Below are positions 22,544 to 33,847 of a DNA stretch of 64,000 nucleotides, piece after piece. The notes under the pieces were generated by a model. That model was not told the DNA's origin, searched no databases, and saw nothing but the letters and a program-made list of their open reading frames with translations. This stretch comes from Notolepis coatsorum. Lineage: Eukaryota > Chordata > Actinopteri > Aulopiformes > Paralepididae. Made by a program: the position numbers and the translations under genes. Numbering within the stretch: position 1 is the stretch's first letter; the number at the start of each line of letters is the position of its first letter. The stretch is taken from assembly GCA_963971535.1 (NCBI GenBank), contig OZ020588.1, positions 121,356,505-121,420,504 on the forward strand, written 5' to 3'.

Positions 22544-23500
22544 TTAACTCAATCAGTGCCAGCCATTAGACACGGACCGCTGTAGCTGGGCCAAGCATTA
22601 AAAGATACGACTGCGTGACCTTGTTTGTAGAGCTAAATCTATATTCTATATTATAGCCATGGATACATTACTATAGTAATTTGACACTGTGTTTCTTCCG
22701 GGTCAAGATGCAAAAAAGAGAAAATGTTTCCATGCATACATTCCTGTGTTATACCGTGGTGAATATAAGTATGGTTTTACAGCGGTATGGGGTAATTCCT
22801 GAAAGGCTGCGTAATAGCCATATAGGTCAATTCTACTATTTGCGTTGGCGTTTCTTGCCTATACACGCTAGTATTCCAGAATCAAATTTATACAGTAGGT
22901 ATTATGTTTCATCATGAATGCATGAAAGGGGGGGGGGGGGGGGGGTTGTTTCTGATTATTGATTACCAGTAACGGCATTATTGAGTGCTAAAAATGCTGA
23001 TCAGCTGAATCGGTATGAAAACCTTGCACAATCAAGCCAGAATTTACGTCAGATGATCCTTACCTTTGATCGGGAGTATTCCAAAAATAATATTCCAATT
23101 GTTTGATCGATATCTGCTCCATCCGATTTCCATTTGGCCCACGACATAACCAACCACAGCATATGCATCGGATGTCCCGTAGACGTTTGGATGCGACCGA
23201 TTGAACCTCTAGCCTTGCCATCTACTGAAAATCTGCGCCCAGAGATCTTTCAGTGTAACACAGGGTCTGGAACAGGGTTTACTGCAGCTCGATACCGCCA
23301 CCTGGGAGAATTTGGCCGGTACTGCACCTTCTGCGTCGCAGTAGGCCTTCTAACGGCAACATACGGGTCCCTGGCATTGAATAGGATATTAAAATCGAAA
23401 AAAAAAGAAAAACGAACCAAAAACGTAATATTACGTGGTTGGCACCCAACGGTTGTCGGGCAAACACGTAATATTAGGTGGTTGGGCCCGAATGAGTTAA
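22544..23500 (-). mobile_element. piggyBac-like element inserted at TTAA in a LINE
   Basis: Both borders are TTAA (22544-22547, 23497-23500); inner ends are CTCAATCAGTGCC and, inverted, CTCATTCGGGCCC. Removing the element restores LINE coding on both sides. 957 bp, no transposase. It carries a G-run (22926-22944) at the same internal place as the C-runs of the plus-oriented copies. TTAA duplication fits piggyBac; Kolobok also uses TTAA. Confidence 0.85.
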
Positions 23501-23598
23501 TTAAGTTGGCTGCACCAGTTATTGCTGAGCAGATAACTTATATTTTTTTTATCTCTCTATCTCCTCAGGTAGATCTGCAGGTTACCTTGCCTAGCTAA
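23501..23598 (+). pseudogene. LINE ORF2 part 2 (RT start)
   Basis: Resumes with LIKLAAPVIAEQITYIF, a segment found early in the RT domain of L2/I-type LINEs, then stops at 23596-23598. The rest of the RT is replaced by the TIR element at 23605. Confidence 0.65.
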
Positions 23599-23604
23599 AG
23601 TCCT

Positions 23605-25230
23605 GGGCCCTCATTCATCAACCTGACTTACGCACAGATTTGTGCTTAACCTGTGCGTACGATCATTTCTAAGCAAAGAGTGGGATTCATCAATTTCAAC
23701 TTGAACTTGACTTAGTGCTTATGTGTACGCACAGCTCGGACCACACTTAGCTGACGCCCAGTGGTAGAATATATTATTACAACAAGGAAATGAGCTTCTG
23801 TGCATAATAACACTGGCATGTTCTGTATGAACCGTAGTTCATTATAGTTCATTGTAAAATAGCAACAGTAGTTTAATTATGGTCAAAACCCTATAAATAG
23901 CATTTGGAATAATAGATCTTTCTCTCAGAATGAATGCAGCATGGTTTATATAGCGTTATCGGAATATACGGGGTGTAGGCTACTGACTGACTGCGCTCCG
24001 CGTAGCTTGATTGATTGATTGAAAAGTTTATTAACAGATTGCAGAATGGGTACAGTACAGTACAGCTCAGTACATACAATTCTTAATTGGGGATGCAGAC
24101 CAGAGAAAGACTTTCGTCTTGTTTACATCAGGGTCCCCCATTTTCAATTCATCATAAATCATAAAGCTCAACTCGTTATTATTTTGCGCACAGACCGCAG
24201 AAACACGGGAACGTTTTGATTATATTTAAAAGGCTTTACGTTAAACGAAACAAGTGGAATTTCGAAGCTGTAAGCGGAATACAAGTCATATGAATATAGT
24301 GTTCTTCCCCCTTTTTACTGTATAAGAAAGAATAGAAAACGCATTGCAATGACACCAGATAGTGGACAGACTATGTATATGATGGGATTCAAGTTCGCGT
24401 TTTTGTTGCTCATAGGCATGCTGTCAGAGTATGATATCTTAATCAAACATTCTAGAACATTTGTCGTCACAGATCATGTCCTAATAGAACATAGGCTATG
24501 GCATGGATCGTGATATTGTGTGGACTGTTATTATTACTGTACCGGTACCACCCATTGTGACAACAGCCTTGTGAGTCCCGCACACAAACATGATGGAATT
24601 CAAGTTCATGTATTGAAAGGCAGGCTACATCATACATGCAGTGAGATTCATTGTTCTTGTATATGCTCTCGTATTATTGTTTATATAGGCTACCCAATAC
24701 TGACATCAAAATAGATTGTAGTATGTCTCTAGAAATCATATGCAGCAGGTAGAAAATTGACGGGAGATCCATCGCGATTTGGAATAAAATTGAGGAGAAC
24801 TTTAATCCCTGGGTATTAATCAAACAACACGGGAAAAGGCAGTCATATTCCAGCGCGGTATTTATTAGTGTTTGCGCTGCCCAGGCAGCAATGGTTAATA
24901 GATATCATATCCGACATCACCGTAAGTGTACACGTCTGTCAGCCTGTCTCATGACACGCTTCCCTCGGCTTAGTCCATTTTTCCACATTTCATGGGTGTA
25001 TTCCATTACCGTATATGGTTAATCGGGGCGTTTCTGGTATGCAAATACTTAAAACAGTGCACGAGCTCAAACGTACGATCAAAGTCATATTCATCATGAC
25101 AGGTGTGCGTAGAACCTGCGTACGCACGTGTGATGAATCCCGATCTTCCTGTGCGTACACTGATTCTACATTCTGTGCTTACGTGTGAAAATAGAACACA
25201 TTCTACATCCACGTTGATGAATGAGGGCCC
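23605..25230. mobile_element. GGGCCC-ended TIR element, 1.6 kb
   Basis: The left end GGGCCCTCATTCATCAAC and right end GTTGATGAATGAGGGCCC are perfect 18-bp inverted repeats; both subterminal regions carry TGCGTAC/GTACGCA words. No transposase. A retroposon tail (24003-24155) is inserted inside. No clear target duplication. Probably a non-autonomous Harbinger- or hAT-type element. Confidence 0.75.
24003..24155 (-). repeat. retroposon tail unit with (GATT)n end
   Basis: Starts with TTGATTGATTGATTG and carries 'attgcagaatgggtac', 'ggatgcagaccagagaaag', 'gtttacatcagggtccccca', the reverse of the unit at 5385-5535. Inserted within the GGGCCC element. Confidence 0.7.
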
Positions 25231-25373
25231 TGGAAACACTAGTAAACAAACAGGGGTCATATTTAGCTTTATTTTTCACAATTTCTTTTTAATAAAACAT
25301 TTGTTTAACTTCTTTTTATTTGAGAAACAGGTGTACAGCAGATACATGCTCCACAGCACACGGCAATTCTCTC

Positions 25374-26414
25374 TAGAGATGTTCCGATACCATTTTTTCC
25401 TTCTCAATCCGATTCCGATACCTAAGCTTTGGGTATCGGCCGATACCGATACCAGTGCATACATTAAAAAAATAATAATTATTATTATATTATATAAATG
25501 ATTTTTTTTTTACAGCTACAGATACTGTTTTATATATACTGTTTTTTAGTAATAACTAGAAAGTAATGGTATTTATTCAACAACAGGTGATTGTATAGAT
25601 TAGTATTAGTATCATTAATTGACAACTATGCTCAATGAGTTCACCCACGGAACGGTTGTTTGGTTCCGCACGGACGTTATACGTTGTTGCACTTGCTACC
25701 CAGTCTGCTCGGGTAGCAGAGGCTCTGGCTAGTAATAATGTTTATGTTGTGATTTTCGATGCAAAATAAATATTCAACATTCTCTTTTGAGACCGCCTCA
25801 GACTCTTATCCTTTGGCACTTGGAACTTGCTGTACTTTGCTTGCAGGTCTGCAGCCATTATTGCTGGATTATGAATAGCACCAACTTTAGCCAAGGTACC
25901 GTTATCAAGCTAAGCTAGCTGACCTAGCTCGTCTTCCCTGCTTTCACATTGACATTTGATAACGTTAGTCAGCTAACGCTAGTCAGTAGCTACTTGACTT
26001 AAATATGATTCACCGTGGGTGCATTATTGTTGATAGACGGCCAGTGTCAGGTCCTGGAGGCGATCATCTGATTTGATGTAACGTTAAAGCGGATGTTGTT
26101 CCAACTAGCTAGCTTTTCAGCTGTTAATGCTACAGTATAATAACACCAGCAAGCCAAACACATCCGAGCTCCCCGTCACACCGCTCTGTCGGGACAATGG
26201 CATTTAAGAAAGTGTATCTGCTGTTAAAATGACAAACAGCATCACACTTTAATTCACGGTCGAACACGTTCATTTTATAATCCTCACTCTCCGCAGGAGA
26301 TAAATGACGTCATATGGGATCGGAGGCTAGACTTTCGGCGTACTCGCTGATACCAGCATTTTAGGCTGTATGGGAGGCATTTCCGATACTGGTATCGGTA
26401 TCGGAACAACTCTA
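25374..26414. mobile_element. non-autonomous hAT element, 1.04 kb
   Basis: Ends TAGAGATGTTCCGATACC and, inverted, TAGAGTTGTTCCGATACC. Flanked by ATTCTCTC (25366-25373) and ATCCTCTC (26415-26422), an 8-bp duplication with one change. Subterminal GGTATCGGTATCGG repeats are present. No transposase. The flanks 25231-25365 and 26423-26697 are A/T-rich without recognisable content. Confidence 0.85.
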
Positions 26415-26883
26415 ATCCTCTCACCCTCTGGTCCCTTCCCCCACCCACAGCCAACAAAACTAAATAAAGACAGGACAATAATACAATTAAAATAAACAAC
26501 AATAAATAATAACTGACAACAACAACATTGTCAACAAATGAACAGCACACCTCTTACATGTCTGCTGTACAACTTTTTCCATTAGGGACCTCCGAAAAAC
26601 ACAACCATTTCTTTTTCACTATTTTGGCAATTTTAGAAAAAGGGAATTTTCTTTATTGTATCAGAACCTTCAGAATGTTATCTTTCAAAAGAGACCAGGG
26701 CCCTATTCCCCGTACCTGGTTCAACTAAGTCGATGTTTGAAGCCGGGATTTTCCTGTTCCTCGAAGGTGGATTCAGTCTCGTTAACTCGAACCAGACTTG
26801 AGACCCAGGATAATTGCGCGCGCCCGCCTCAGCTGAAAAGCCAGCAATTATCGATAGCAGAAATCCTGATTTTCTAACGGCAT

Positions 26884-26938
26884 TGATTGATTAATTGATT
26901 TAAAACTTTATTAACAGATTGCAGTACGGCTCAATAGC
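26884..26938 (-). repeat. short retroposon tail insertion
   Basis: TTGATTGATTAATTGATTT then 'aaactttattaacagattgcag' and 'tacggctcaata', the 3' terminus of the same tail unit. Confidence 0.55.
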
Positions 26939-27162
26939 CTCGCCGACAAGTTAAATGCATAATCTATAGGCTAATTTTAAGTCCCTCATTACCCCAATCA
27001 ATCAGATTATATTTCTTTAAACTTGCCTGCTGGCAGTAGGTTTATGGAATGGATAATCAAATGAGATCTTGCTAGCGAAAATAATTAGTTCAACTGTTTC
27101 AGAATAAGGATACGGCTCTCTTACCCATTGATTGATGTATGGTGGATGTTTTACTTATCTGC

Positions 27163-27224
27163 ACTGTGGTGTGACGGTTGGTCGTTTTGACTTTCACGCA
27201 GACGACCCGCGTTCGAATCCCACT
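27163..27224 (+). pseudogene. tRNA-like sequence (plus)
   Basis: GTGTGACGGTTGGTCG resembles a D-arm and CGCGTTCGAATCCC is a near-perfect B-box/T-loop at tRNA distance, followed by T-runs (27235-27248). The acceptor stem does not close, so it is not a functional tRNA. Confidence 0.5.
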
Positions 27225-27397
27225 TCTTCTAGTCTTTTTCTTTTTTTTGCAATGTAGGAATAATTCAATTTGGTGCACGTTGAGAGCTATATAAAGAATG
27301 ACATCCTCAATGCATGTAGATTTATAATATTTTAACTTAAAACTAGGCTACTTTTGCGTATAATCATTAATATTATATTCCAAACAAATTATATTGG

Positions 27398-27472
27398 AAA
27401 CGCGGGGTCTCGAACTCGGGTCGCCCGCTTGCCAGGAGCGAACACTGGCCGTTGCACCACTGTGCCAGACGG
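27398..27472 (-). pseudogene. tRNA-like sequence (minus)
   Basis: On the minus strand TGGCACAGTGGTGCAACGG matches the Pol III A-box well and CGAGTTCGAGACCCCG the B-box; spacing is about 45 bases. Intact stems cannot be drawn fully. A tRNA-derived module facing the copy at 27163. Confidence 0.5.
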
Positions 27473-28428
27473 GATATATCCATTGTGTATCCATCAATGG
27501 ACAAGAGACCCGTGTTTCGAATATTTTTCTTTTGAATGAAGTTTTATCTCTTTATTCTCAAATGCATTAATGTGACGTCAACGGCTCATTCAATTTCTCA
27601 AATCCGTCAAACAGCGCATCTCATCAGACATTTTAATCCCAGTTACAATATCACAATAACGTGTGAGTGATGATACAATTCAACAATCCTCAGAGTCCTC
27701 GTAATTCATAATCCACAAAAACCACAATCCACGCATAGACACTTCAATTTTATGCTTGAATGAAACACAATCCGGGCGCTCCGTTAAGCAAATCTACAGC
27801 GGAGAATATATGAAACTAATCAGAGCCAAACGGCCGATAGGTTTCATTCATTAAAAATATCCCCGCGGGATTCACATTTGCAATGCGCCGTTATTAAAAT
27901 AACCACATGCAGCGTGTATCGCACTCCGAGCGCCGTATATGACGTGCATTATTTTATTTAGGACAAAGTAAATCTATAGGCTGAATATGATTTATTATCA
28001 GAATTTAGTTCTATTATTATACATTTCAAAAGCCCCCTCTAGGAAAACGAAGCACAGAAACATAATTCAGAATGGTATAATGCAGATCTAGACTGTGAGA
28101 ATCATTTCAGGAAGCGAGCTGGCATTTCTTTGCGGGGGCGTGGCCATGGTTCATCCAGCTAACTGAACTTAACCCTGCTCTCGACCAGGCTCAAACTTTT
28201 TGATCTGTTGTCATGGTGATTTAGACAATCGAGCGTCGGGGAACAGAAAGGTCCGGCTTAAGTCAGGCTATGCTGGAAATTATCCGGCTAACTCAGTTAG
28301 CCAGGTACGGGGAACGGGGCCCAGGCTCATGCATGTGCTATAAGTATAAAGTATAGTATTTTGGTTTGCAAAAGAAGTATGCAGTCCTCAAGTTCAAGTA
28401 AAAAAATTAGCACTTTTGGGGGCGCCAG

Positions 28429-29375
28429 TTAACCCTTTGGGTGCCGTTCACGAGAATTCTTGTTTCTGTGGCCCAGCGGTTGAGTGCTGGAAACGAAGAT
28501 TCTCATTTCTGTGTCGTTTTTCCGATTTTAATATCCTATTCCATGTCACGGAGCTGGATTTTGCCTGGAAAAGGCATATTGGGACTCCGAAGGTGCAGTA
28601 CCGGCCAGATCCTGGTAGTGGCGCTGTCTCGAGAATGCAGTAACACCTGTTGCAGACCTGGTGTCACACTGAAAACGCTGCGGGCGGACTTTTCTGTTAG
28701 CCTGAAGCGAGGGCTTCACCCGATCGCATGGAATACTTTTTGGGACGCTGGATTCATTATGCTGTATAGGGTTATGGCGTGTGCCAAATGGACTTATTAT
28801 CTACCAGATGGCGATCAAATAATTGGAAAATTCTTTTTGGAATCCAACCGGCCAAAGGTAAGAGCAATTTGACATCAATTTCAGCTTGATCGTGCAAGGA
28901 TTTCATAGCCATAACCCAGATCAGTGTATGTTGTGGTAATAACGAATGCCGTTATTGGCAATCAATTAATCACAAACGACCCCCCCCCCCCCTTTCACGC
29001 ATTCATGATGGAACATAATACCGATCATATCCATTTGGATTTTTAACTGTATCGTGTGTAGGGATGAAACGCCAATGGATTTAACGTTATTAGCGGCGCG
29101 CCTTATAAATAGCCTCACAGGAATTATCCCATATCATTCCGATATAACACTCATATTCACCACGGTATAAAACGGGAACTTATCGATGGAAAAATTATTT
29201 CTTTATGGCATATTGAACGGAAGGTTCTTACTGTCAATCGACAATGATATTGGATCCATAGCTATAATATAAAGGATTAGCTCTACAAACAACGTGACAC
29301 ACAGTGAACGTTTGTAATGGAAAGCTGGCCTGACAACAGCTGGCCCAGTCTAATGGCTGGCACTGGATGTGTTAA
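28429..29375 (+). mobile_element. piggyBac-like element (TTAA-flanked), 947 bp
   Basis: TTAA at both ends; left inner end CCCTTTGGGTGCC, right inner end, inverted, CACATCCAGTGCC. It has a C-run at ~28981-28993. Same family and length class as 22544-23500 and 30106-31042. The 143-residue plus frame (28441-28872) has no recognised domain and is probably chance. Confidence 0.8.
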
Positions 29376-30105
29376 AAGATTAAGCATGTATTGTCTGTTA
29401 ACCTCTCTAACAGCTGTAGATACATATTCTCTGTGAGCAGGGTCGGTAAGATAGATAAGGCGAGACAGGCTAACAGAACTCAGGGTCAACATTCTTGAGA
29501 TGTGGCAGTCTGGCCATCACTTAGAAGTGATGGGGGCAGGGTAACGAGAGAGAGAGTTAGAGCATCGCCAGAGAAAGAGAGGCAAGGTCATTCATGGCTA
29601 GGAGATAGGGTGTTGCTATGGATAACAGCCGTCGCTAGGGAAACAGACTTTATAGCTGTGAGGTTGCTATAGTGACACAAAGATGGTGGTCACCATGATT
29701 AATGCAGATAAGGAGCGGCTAGGGGAAAAGCGGTTGCTATAATAACAAGATAGCCACACAATGAAGAGAGTTAGACATTGCGATAGATAGAGATACTTTA
29801 AGACATTAAGCTGTGAGTTCTTCCCGTTTTGAGTCTGAAGTGTGTGGGATAGCAAGCGAGACAGCGAGACAGGAGAGAGCTCCAGCCTCCTTCGGGCCCG
29901 GAGAGCGGGGGGGAGGGGAGCAGCCACGAGGACAGAGCTAGCTACAGGCTAGCAGAACAGATAGCTACAGGCTTCGGCTAGTGAGCTAAGCCGCAACAAC
30001 CACCGAGCGGGTATCGAGAGATGAATCTATTAATCTGGGTTCATTAGACCATCAAATACTTTCCATCTTGTATGAGATGCTATGTTTATGAAAATAAACA
30101 TCCTG
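29376..30105. other. segment between two TTAA elements
   Basis: Contains GAGA-rich, CpG-containing sequence (29860-30010) and ends with AATAAA at ~30093. Its composition and TGTT...AACA-like borders suggest a solo LTR, but no target duplication could be set, so this is not asserted. Confidence 0.25.
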
Positions 30106-31042
30106 TTAACACTTTGATCGCCATGGGTTAAATTCATAATTTACCATCCCTAGCCAGCTCTATTTGTCTATGGAGAAGTTCCCCTTCTTTGCAGGGCTAT
30201 AACTTTTTAAATTCTATTGCTAGATTGCCATTATTATGGCCCATTCAATGTCCTATATCCATTGTTCAGGGTGTAGCAACGATATACTTTTTCATTCACA
30301 TATTCATACTAAAATATGGTCTAAAGTATAAGTATGTTTTTATCGTTTTCTGCAGCTTTCTCCAGAACTTGATTTATAGCTCCAAATGCATTATATTGAT
30401 GATGAAATACAGTTTGATAGCAATCGGCGTGAGATAAAAAATTTCAACTGGACGTGGTTCTAGAAGTTACTACGTATCATCTGATATTGACCGGATGGGC
30501 GAGGGGGCGTTTATAATTCCGTGGGCAACGTTATACCATTCGTCTAGTGTGGGTCATATGGTCATCAGAGCAGTTTATATGGAATACGTTAGAAAATAAC
30601 GCTGGATCTTACCGTATGTTCCTCGCGCCGTTGGACGATCAGCGTGGAGTAGACCGTTTTCGATTATGGGATGTTGATCCTGATGAACCATTTCCAGGTT
30701 GTATAATACTATATACGTCCAAATAACGTTGTTTATTGAGTTAGGGCGAGCGATTGATCATTCAGTGTGTTGAGATGGAGTCCGGCTACCGATCGCGAGT
30801 GCCCGGACGACATATGGATGAGCACTTCCTGTTTGGCGCGCCCCACCCTCTTGGCCGATCGGCCACAAGATGGCGCTCTCGAACCGTTAGACAGTTGAGT
30901 GGAGCTCACCAGTACATCTCATGGCTCCGGAGGATCACAGATTTTTGAATTATTGATATCAAAGACGAGTTACGGCGTCTTCGGCAGAATGAGCATGGCT
31001 AGGAATGACGTCTAAACACGTCATCGGCGATTAAAGTGTTAA
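30106..31042 (+). mobile_element. piggyBac-like element (TTAA-flanked), 937 bp
   Basis: TTAA borders with inner ends CACTTTGATCGCC and, inverted, CACTTTAATCGCC (12 of 13 match). No transposase. It carries CpG-rich motifs near its right end and shares little interior with 28429-29375, so it may be another subfamily. 31043-31420 holds nothing recognisable. Confidence 0.8.
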
Positions 31043-31420
31043 AGGGGAACTATCTTACTATTTCTTTCACTATTTGGGCAATTTTACACAATTTCTGTGA
31101 GTCTATGGAACACATATGTAAGTTTATTTTCCAAAAAATTCATTGTTTTGTATTTCTAATCAAGTCCTCTAGAGCAGCATTTTCTGCACTTCCAGATTCC
31201 AAGCTGTTTTTGGCTGGGCTTCACCCATACTCGCAATGCACTGTATGACAGTCACCCACAGTCTGCACTGGCAGATAGAGATAGAGAGGGAGACTAATTA
31301 ATTTCGCCGCAGGGGGGCATAATCCCACGGTACAATGCATTGGTAACTTGTTTCAAATGACCATATATACCGTCAATATTATTGCACGGATCGGAATACG
31401 CGTGGGAGTGTGCGTGTGCT

Positions 31421-31830
31421 AGGGCTGGGCGATATGGCCAAAAACGTTATATTATAAAATAATTTTCATATAACTCGATATCGATAATTATCGTCGATAT
31501 AATGTCTGTCAAGTTTAATTAACTTCTTATGCCCGGCGCCGATAGACGGGCTATTAACAAGCGGTGTATTCCATGACAATGTACTAAATATGACCCTAAA
31601 ATACTCCGTTCCGCCCCAATACATTGCAACGACGTCCACCGCATACCCCACACTACTCTAACCGTGGCCTCAGAATTCACGCCACACACCCACTCGGCAC
31701 GTAAACTATAAAATAGCGTTGTGCAAGCTAATTATCCTAGCCAGCCTTGTTTCCAATGCACTAAATATGACCCTAAAATACTCTGTTCTGCCCCAATACA
31801 TTGCAACAACATACATAGGACCCATTACCT
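31421..31830. repeat. hAT-like left end and ~180-bp tandem duplication
   Basis: TAGGGCTGGGCGATATGGCC (31422) is a well-known kind of hAT terminus, but no matching right end follows. Downstream, 'ctaaatatgaccctaaaatac' with its ~60-bp context occurs at ~31583 and again at ~31760, a duplication with a few changes. 31831-32340 has a T-rich, LINE-UTR-like feel but no firm identity. Confidence 0.5.
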
Positions 31831-32432
31831 TTTCATTCGTAAGCTTAGCATTGTATTGTATTTTATCTTTACTTTTTTTTTTACTTTTTACATGTCTATT
31901 TTATTATCTTGCAGCACTAGATGGAGGTGTCTCACCTCAGAATGGACACTGATTGGGTAGTAATGAGGTGACTTAAGGGGGTGGCTGTACCATTGTTCAG
32001 GTTGAATTGTTTTGAAGTAAAGCGCAGAGACTCCATACTCTGTCTGCTCGTCTCATTTATTAACTTCCACAATCTATTCTATTTTTTTTCATTGTATTTT
32101 TGCACAATCGAAGGCAGGCATGGCCACCTTCATTTCACTATTATGTCTTGTGTATGTATGTGACGATTAAACCTCTTGCAGTGGAACACAGTATGATAAA
32201 CATGGCATCTTAAGACATTCACAAATCTAGGCTCATCCACCTGATATTCAAAACACTTGAATCACAAAGTTTCTTCACACACTTTAAAATGTTGTGGTAG
32301 ACTGTCACAAACAAAGGTCTATAATAACACATACCTGGACCGGGCTGTTGTGAAGCCAGCCCGCCCAGTGAGTGCTTTAAGCACAGGTCCCGGCAGAAAT
32401 AAACAACGTTTTCCAAAAGTAAATGATATTTA

Positions 32433-32610
32433 TTATATGAAGGGGAATGAAACCTGTAAACACACAACGGGGAGAACAGCTGTGATCGCCTTGTCCGAGG
32501 TACTTCCTAGGTCACTGGTGAAGGTTATAACTCCATTGGGAGCCACACCGATCAGAGCAGTAAGTGTGGTGCGTCCTTTGTAAAGACTGTGCAGACGGGG
32601 TGAAGTCATC
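32433..32610 (-). pseudogene. ISL2EU/Tnp4-type DDE transposase fragment
   Basis: The minus-strand frame contains LYKGRTTLTALIGVAPNGVI then DLGSTSDKAI. In ISL2EU/Harbinger-type DDE_4 transposases this block holds the ALIGVAPNG strand and the GSxSDK segment that carries a catalytic Asp. Sequence outside the block does not continue the protein. 32620-33379 shows only C-runs and no recognised feature. Confidence 0.6.
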
Positions 32611-33379
32611 ATGCCTGCAAAAAGAAAATAAATTGTAAACTGAAGCACAATCTCAAAAGGGATATACAGAACCAAGTGTTTCACTGTAATGTACATGTAC
32701 CTTATATGTGACAAATAAAACAACTAATTCATTATATTGTTTAAAATATATGAATCAGTACTACTGAGTAATAATGCTAATCAGATGTATGTACAGAGTT
32801 GTAGTATTATTATGTACATTGATACAGGTATAAAGACACTATGGTAGTCATAGACGCCTGCGCAATTGAGCACGCGAAGCAGCTGCTCTGCGACTATTGA
32901 ACATGGGGGGGCAAACGTCTGATTTTGCTCCCCCACTTTTTGATCATATAAAAAATATGATATACCCCCCCCTCCCATATATAAATCTAACCATAACTAC
33001 GTAATTTCAATCAAATTAATAATACGCAATGACACTTAATAGCACGTTTTTAAGTTTCCAAAGATTGCGACCCCCCCCCTGCTCCCCCATATGGTTTGAT
33101 CCAGTGCCTCTCCAAGTCCAACCCCCAGCAGAGCAGACAGTGGCGCACGGCGCCGGCGGTGCAGGTAGGCTGAGTGTAAATATCAAAGGCCACAGAAGTG
33201 TGTCATTTGGTGGCAGGCAGGATTTTCCAGTAAGTTGTTTATGATTGTTAAGATTATTTATGTTAGACATGTCGTTTACTATTGAGTGGTAGAGGTTCTA
33301 CCACGGAATACAATAAAAGTGTTTCACATCCCGAAATGCCATCTGGTCATACCAATAATAATAATAATAATAACAAAGT

Positions 33380-33775
33380 TTCCCTCTGGTTGGCATTAGC
33401 TTTAGTGCTAGCCGCTAGCTAACGTTGTCATATATCTAGATATGTGGTGTCGTCAGCTGGATAACGTTGACTTCGTTTGCAAATTTTAACGTTCGCAAGC
33501 AGGGCCGGATTAACGACGGCCGCGGCCCGTGGGCCTTTAGTGACGAGCCCCCCCCCCCCAAAAAAAAAAAGATTTTACTTTTTTTTTTTTTTTTTTTATA
33601 ATAATAATAATAATAATGCAATAAAAGTCTGAAAATGAAGGGATTATGTCCATGAGTGTCATTTTTTGAAATTAAGGCCTGCCTCTTATATAAGCCTCTC
33701 TAATAAAGGCCTGGTGCTCTTTGCAGCTGAGGTAAATAGAAGACCCGTCCTATATTTGAGGATTTACGGTAAATC
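33380..33775 (+). repeat. copy of a TIR element family, with hAT-like end inserted
   Basis: 33395-33499 and 33618-33775 are collinear with the reverse of 43410-43510 and 42825-43110. Between them, 33500 starts CAGGGCCGGATTAACG, a typical hAT terminus, followed by C, A, T and AAT runs. It ends TTGAGGATTTACGGT, the outer end of the family. Confidence 0.55.
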
Positions 33776-33847
33776 AAGATGTTCAATTATCTTAAGGTAC
33801 AATACCTGAAATGAAAATGTGTGTGTGTGTCCAGCCAACCAGGTAAC

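Larger units (their letters stand above)
26698..28322. mobile_element. GGGCCC-ended TIR element with tRNA-like modules
   Basis: The left end GGGCCCTATTCCCCGTACCTGG and the right end, inverted, GGGCCCCGTTCCCCGTACCTGG match at all but two positions. 1.6 kb, no transposase. It hosts a retroposon tail (26884-26938) and two tRNA-like sequences in opposite orientations. No target duplication is clear. Harbinger- or hAT-like by its ends. Confidence 0.75.

Noticed and set aside
28441-28872. 143-residue frame in a piggyBac-like element as transposase
   Set aside because: No DDD or cysteine-rich motif, and sister copies do not keep the frame.
29396-30110. Solo LTR between TGTTAACC and TGTTAACA
   Set aside because: The borders coincide with TTAA insertion sites and no target duplication can be found.
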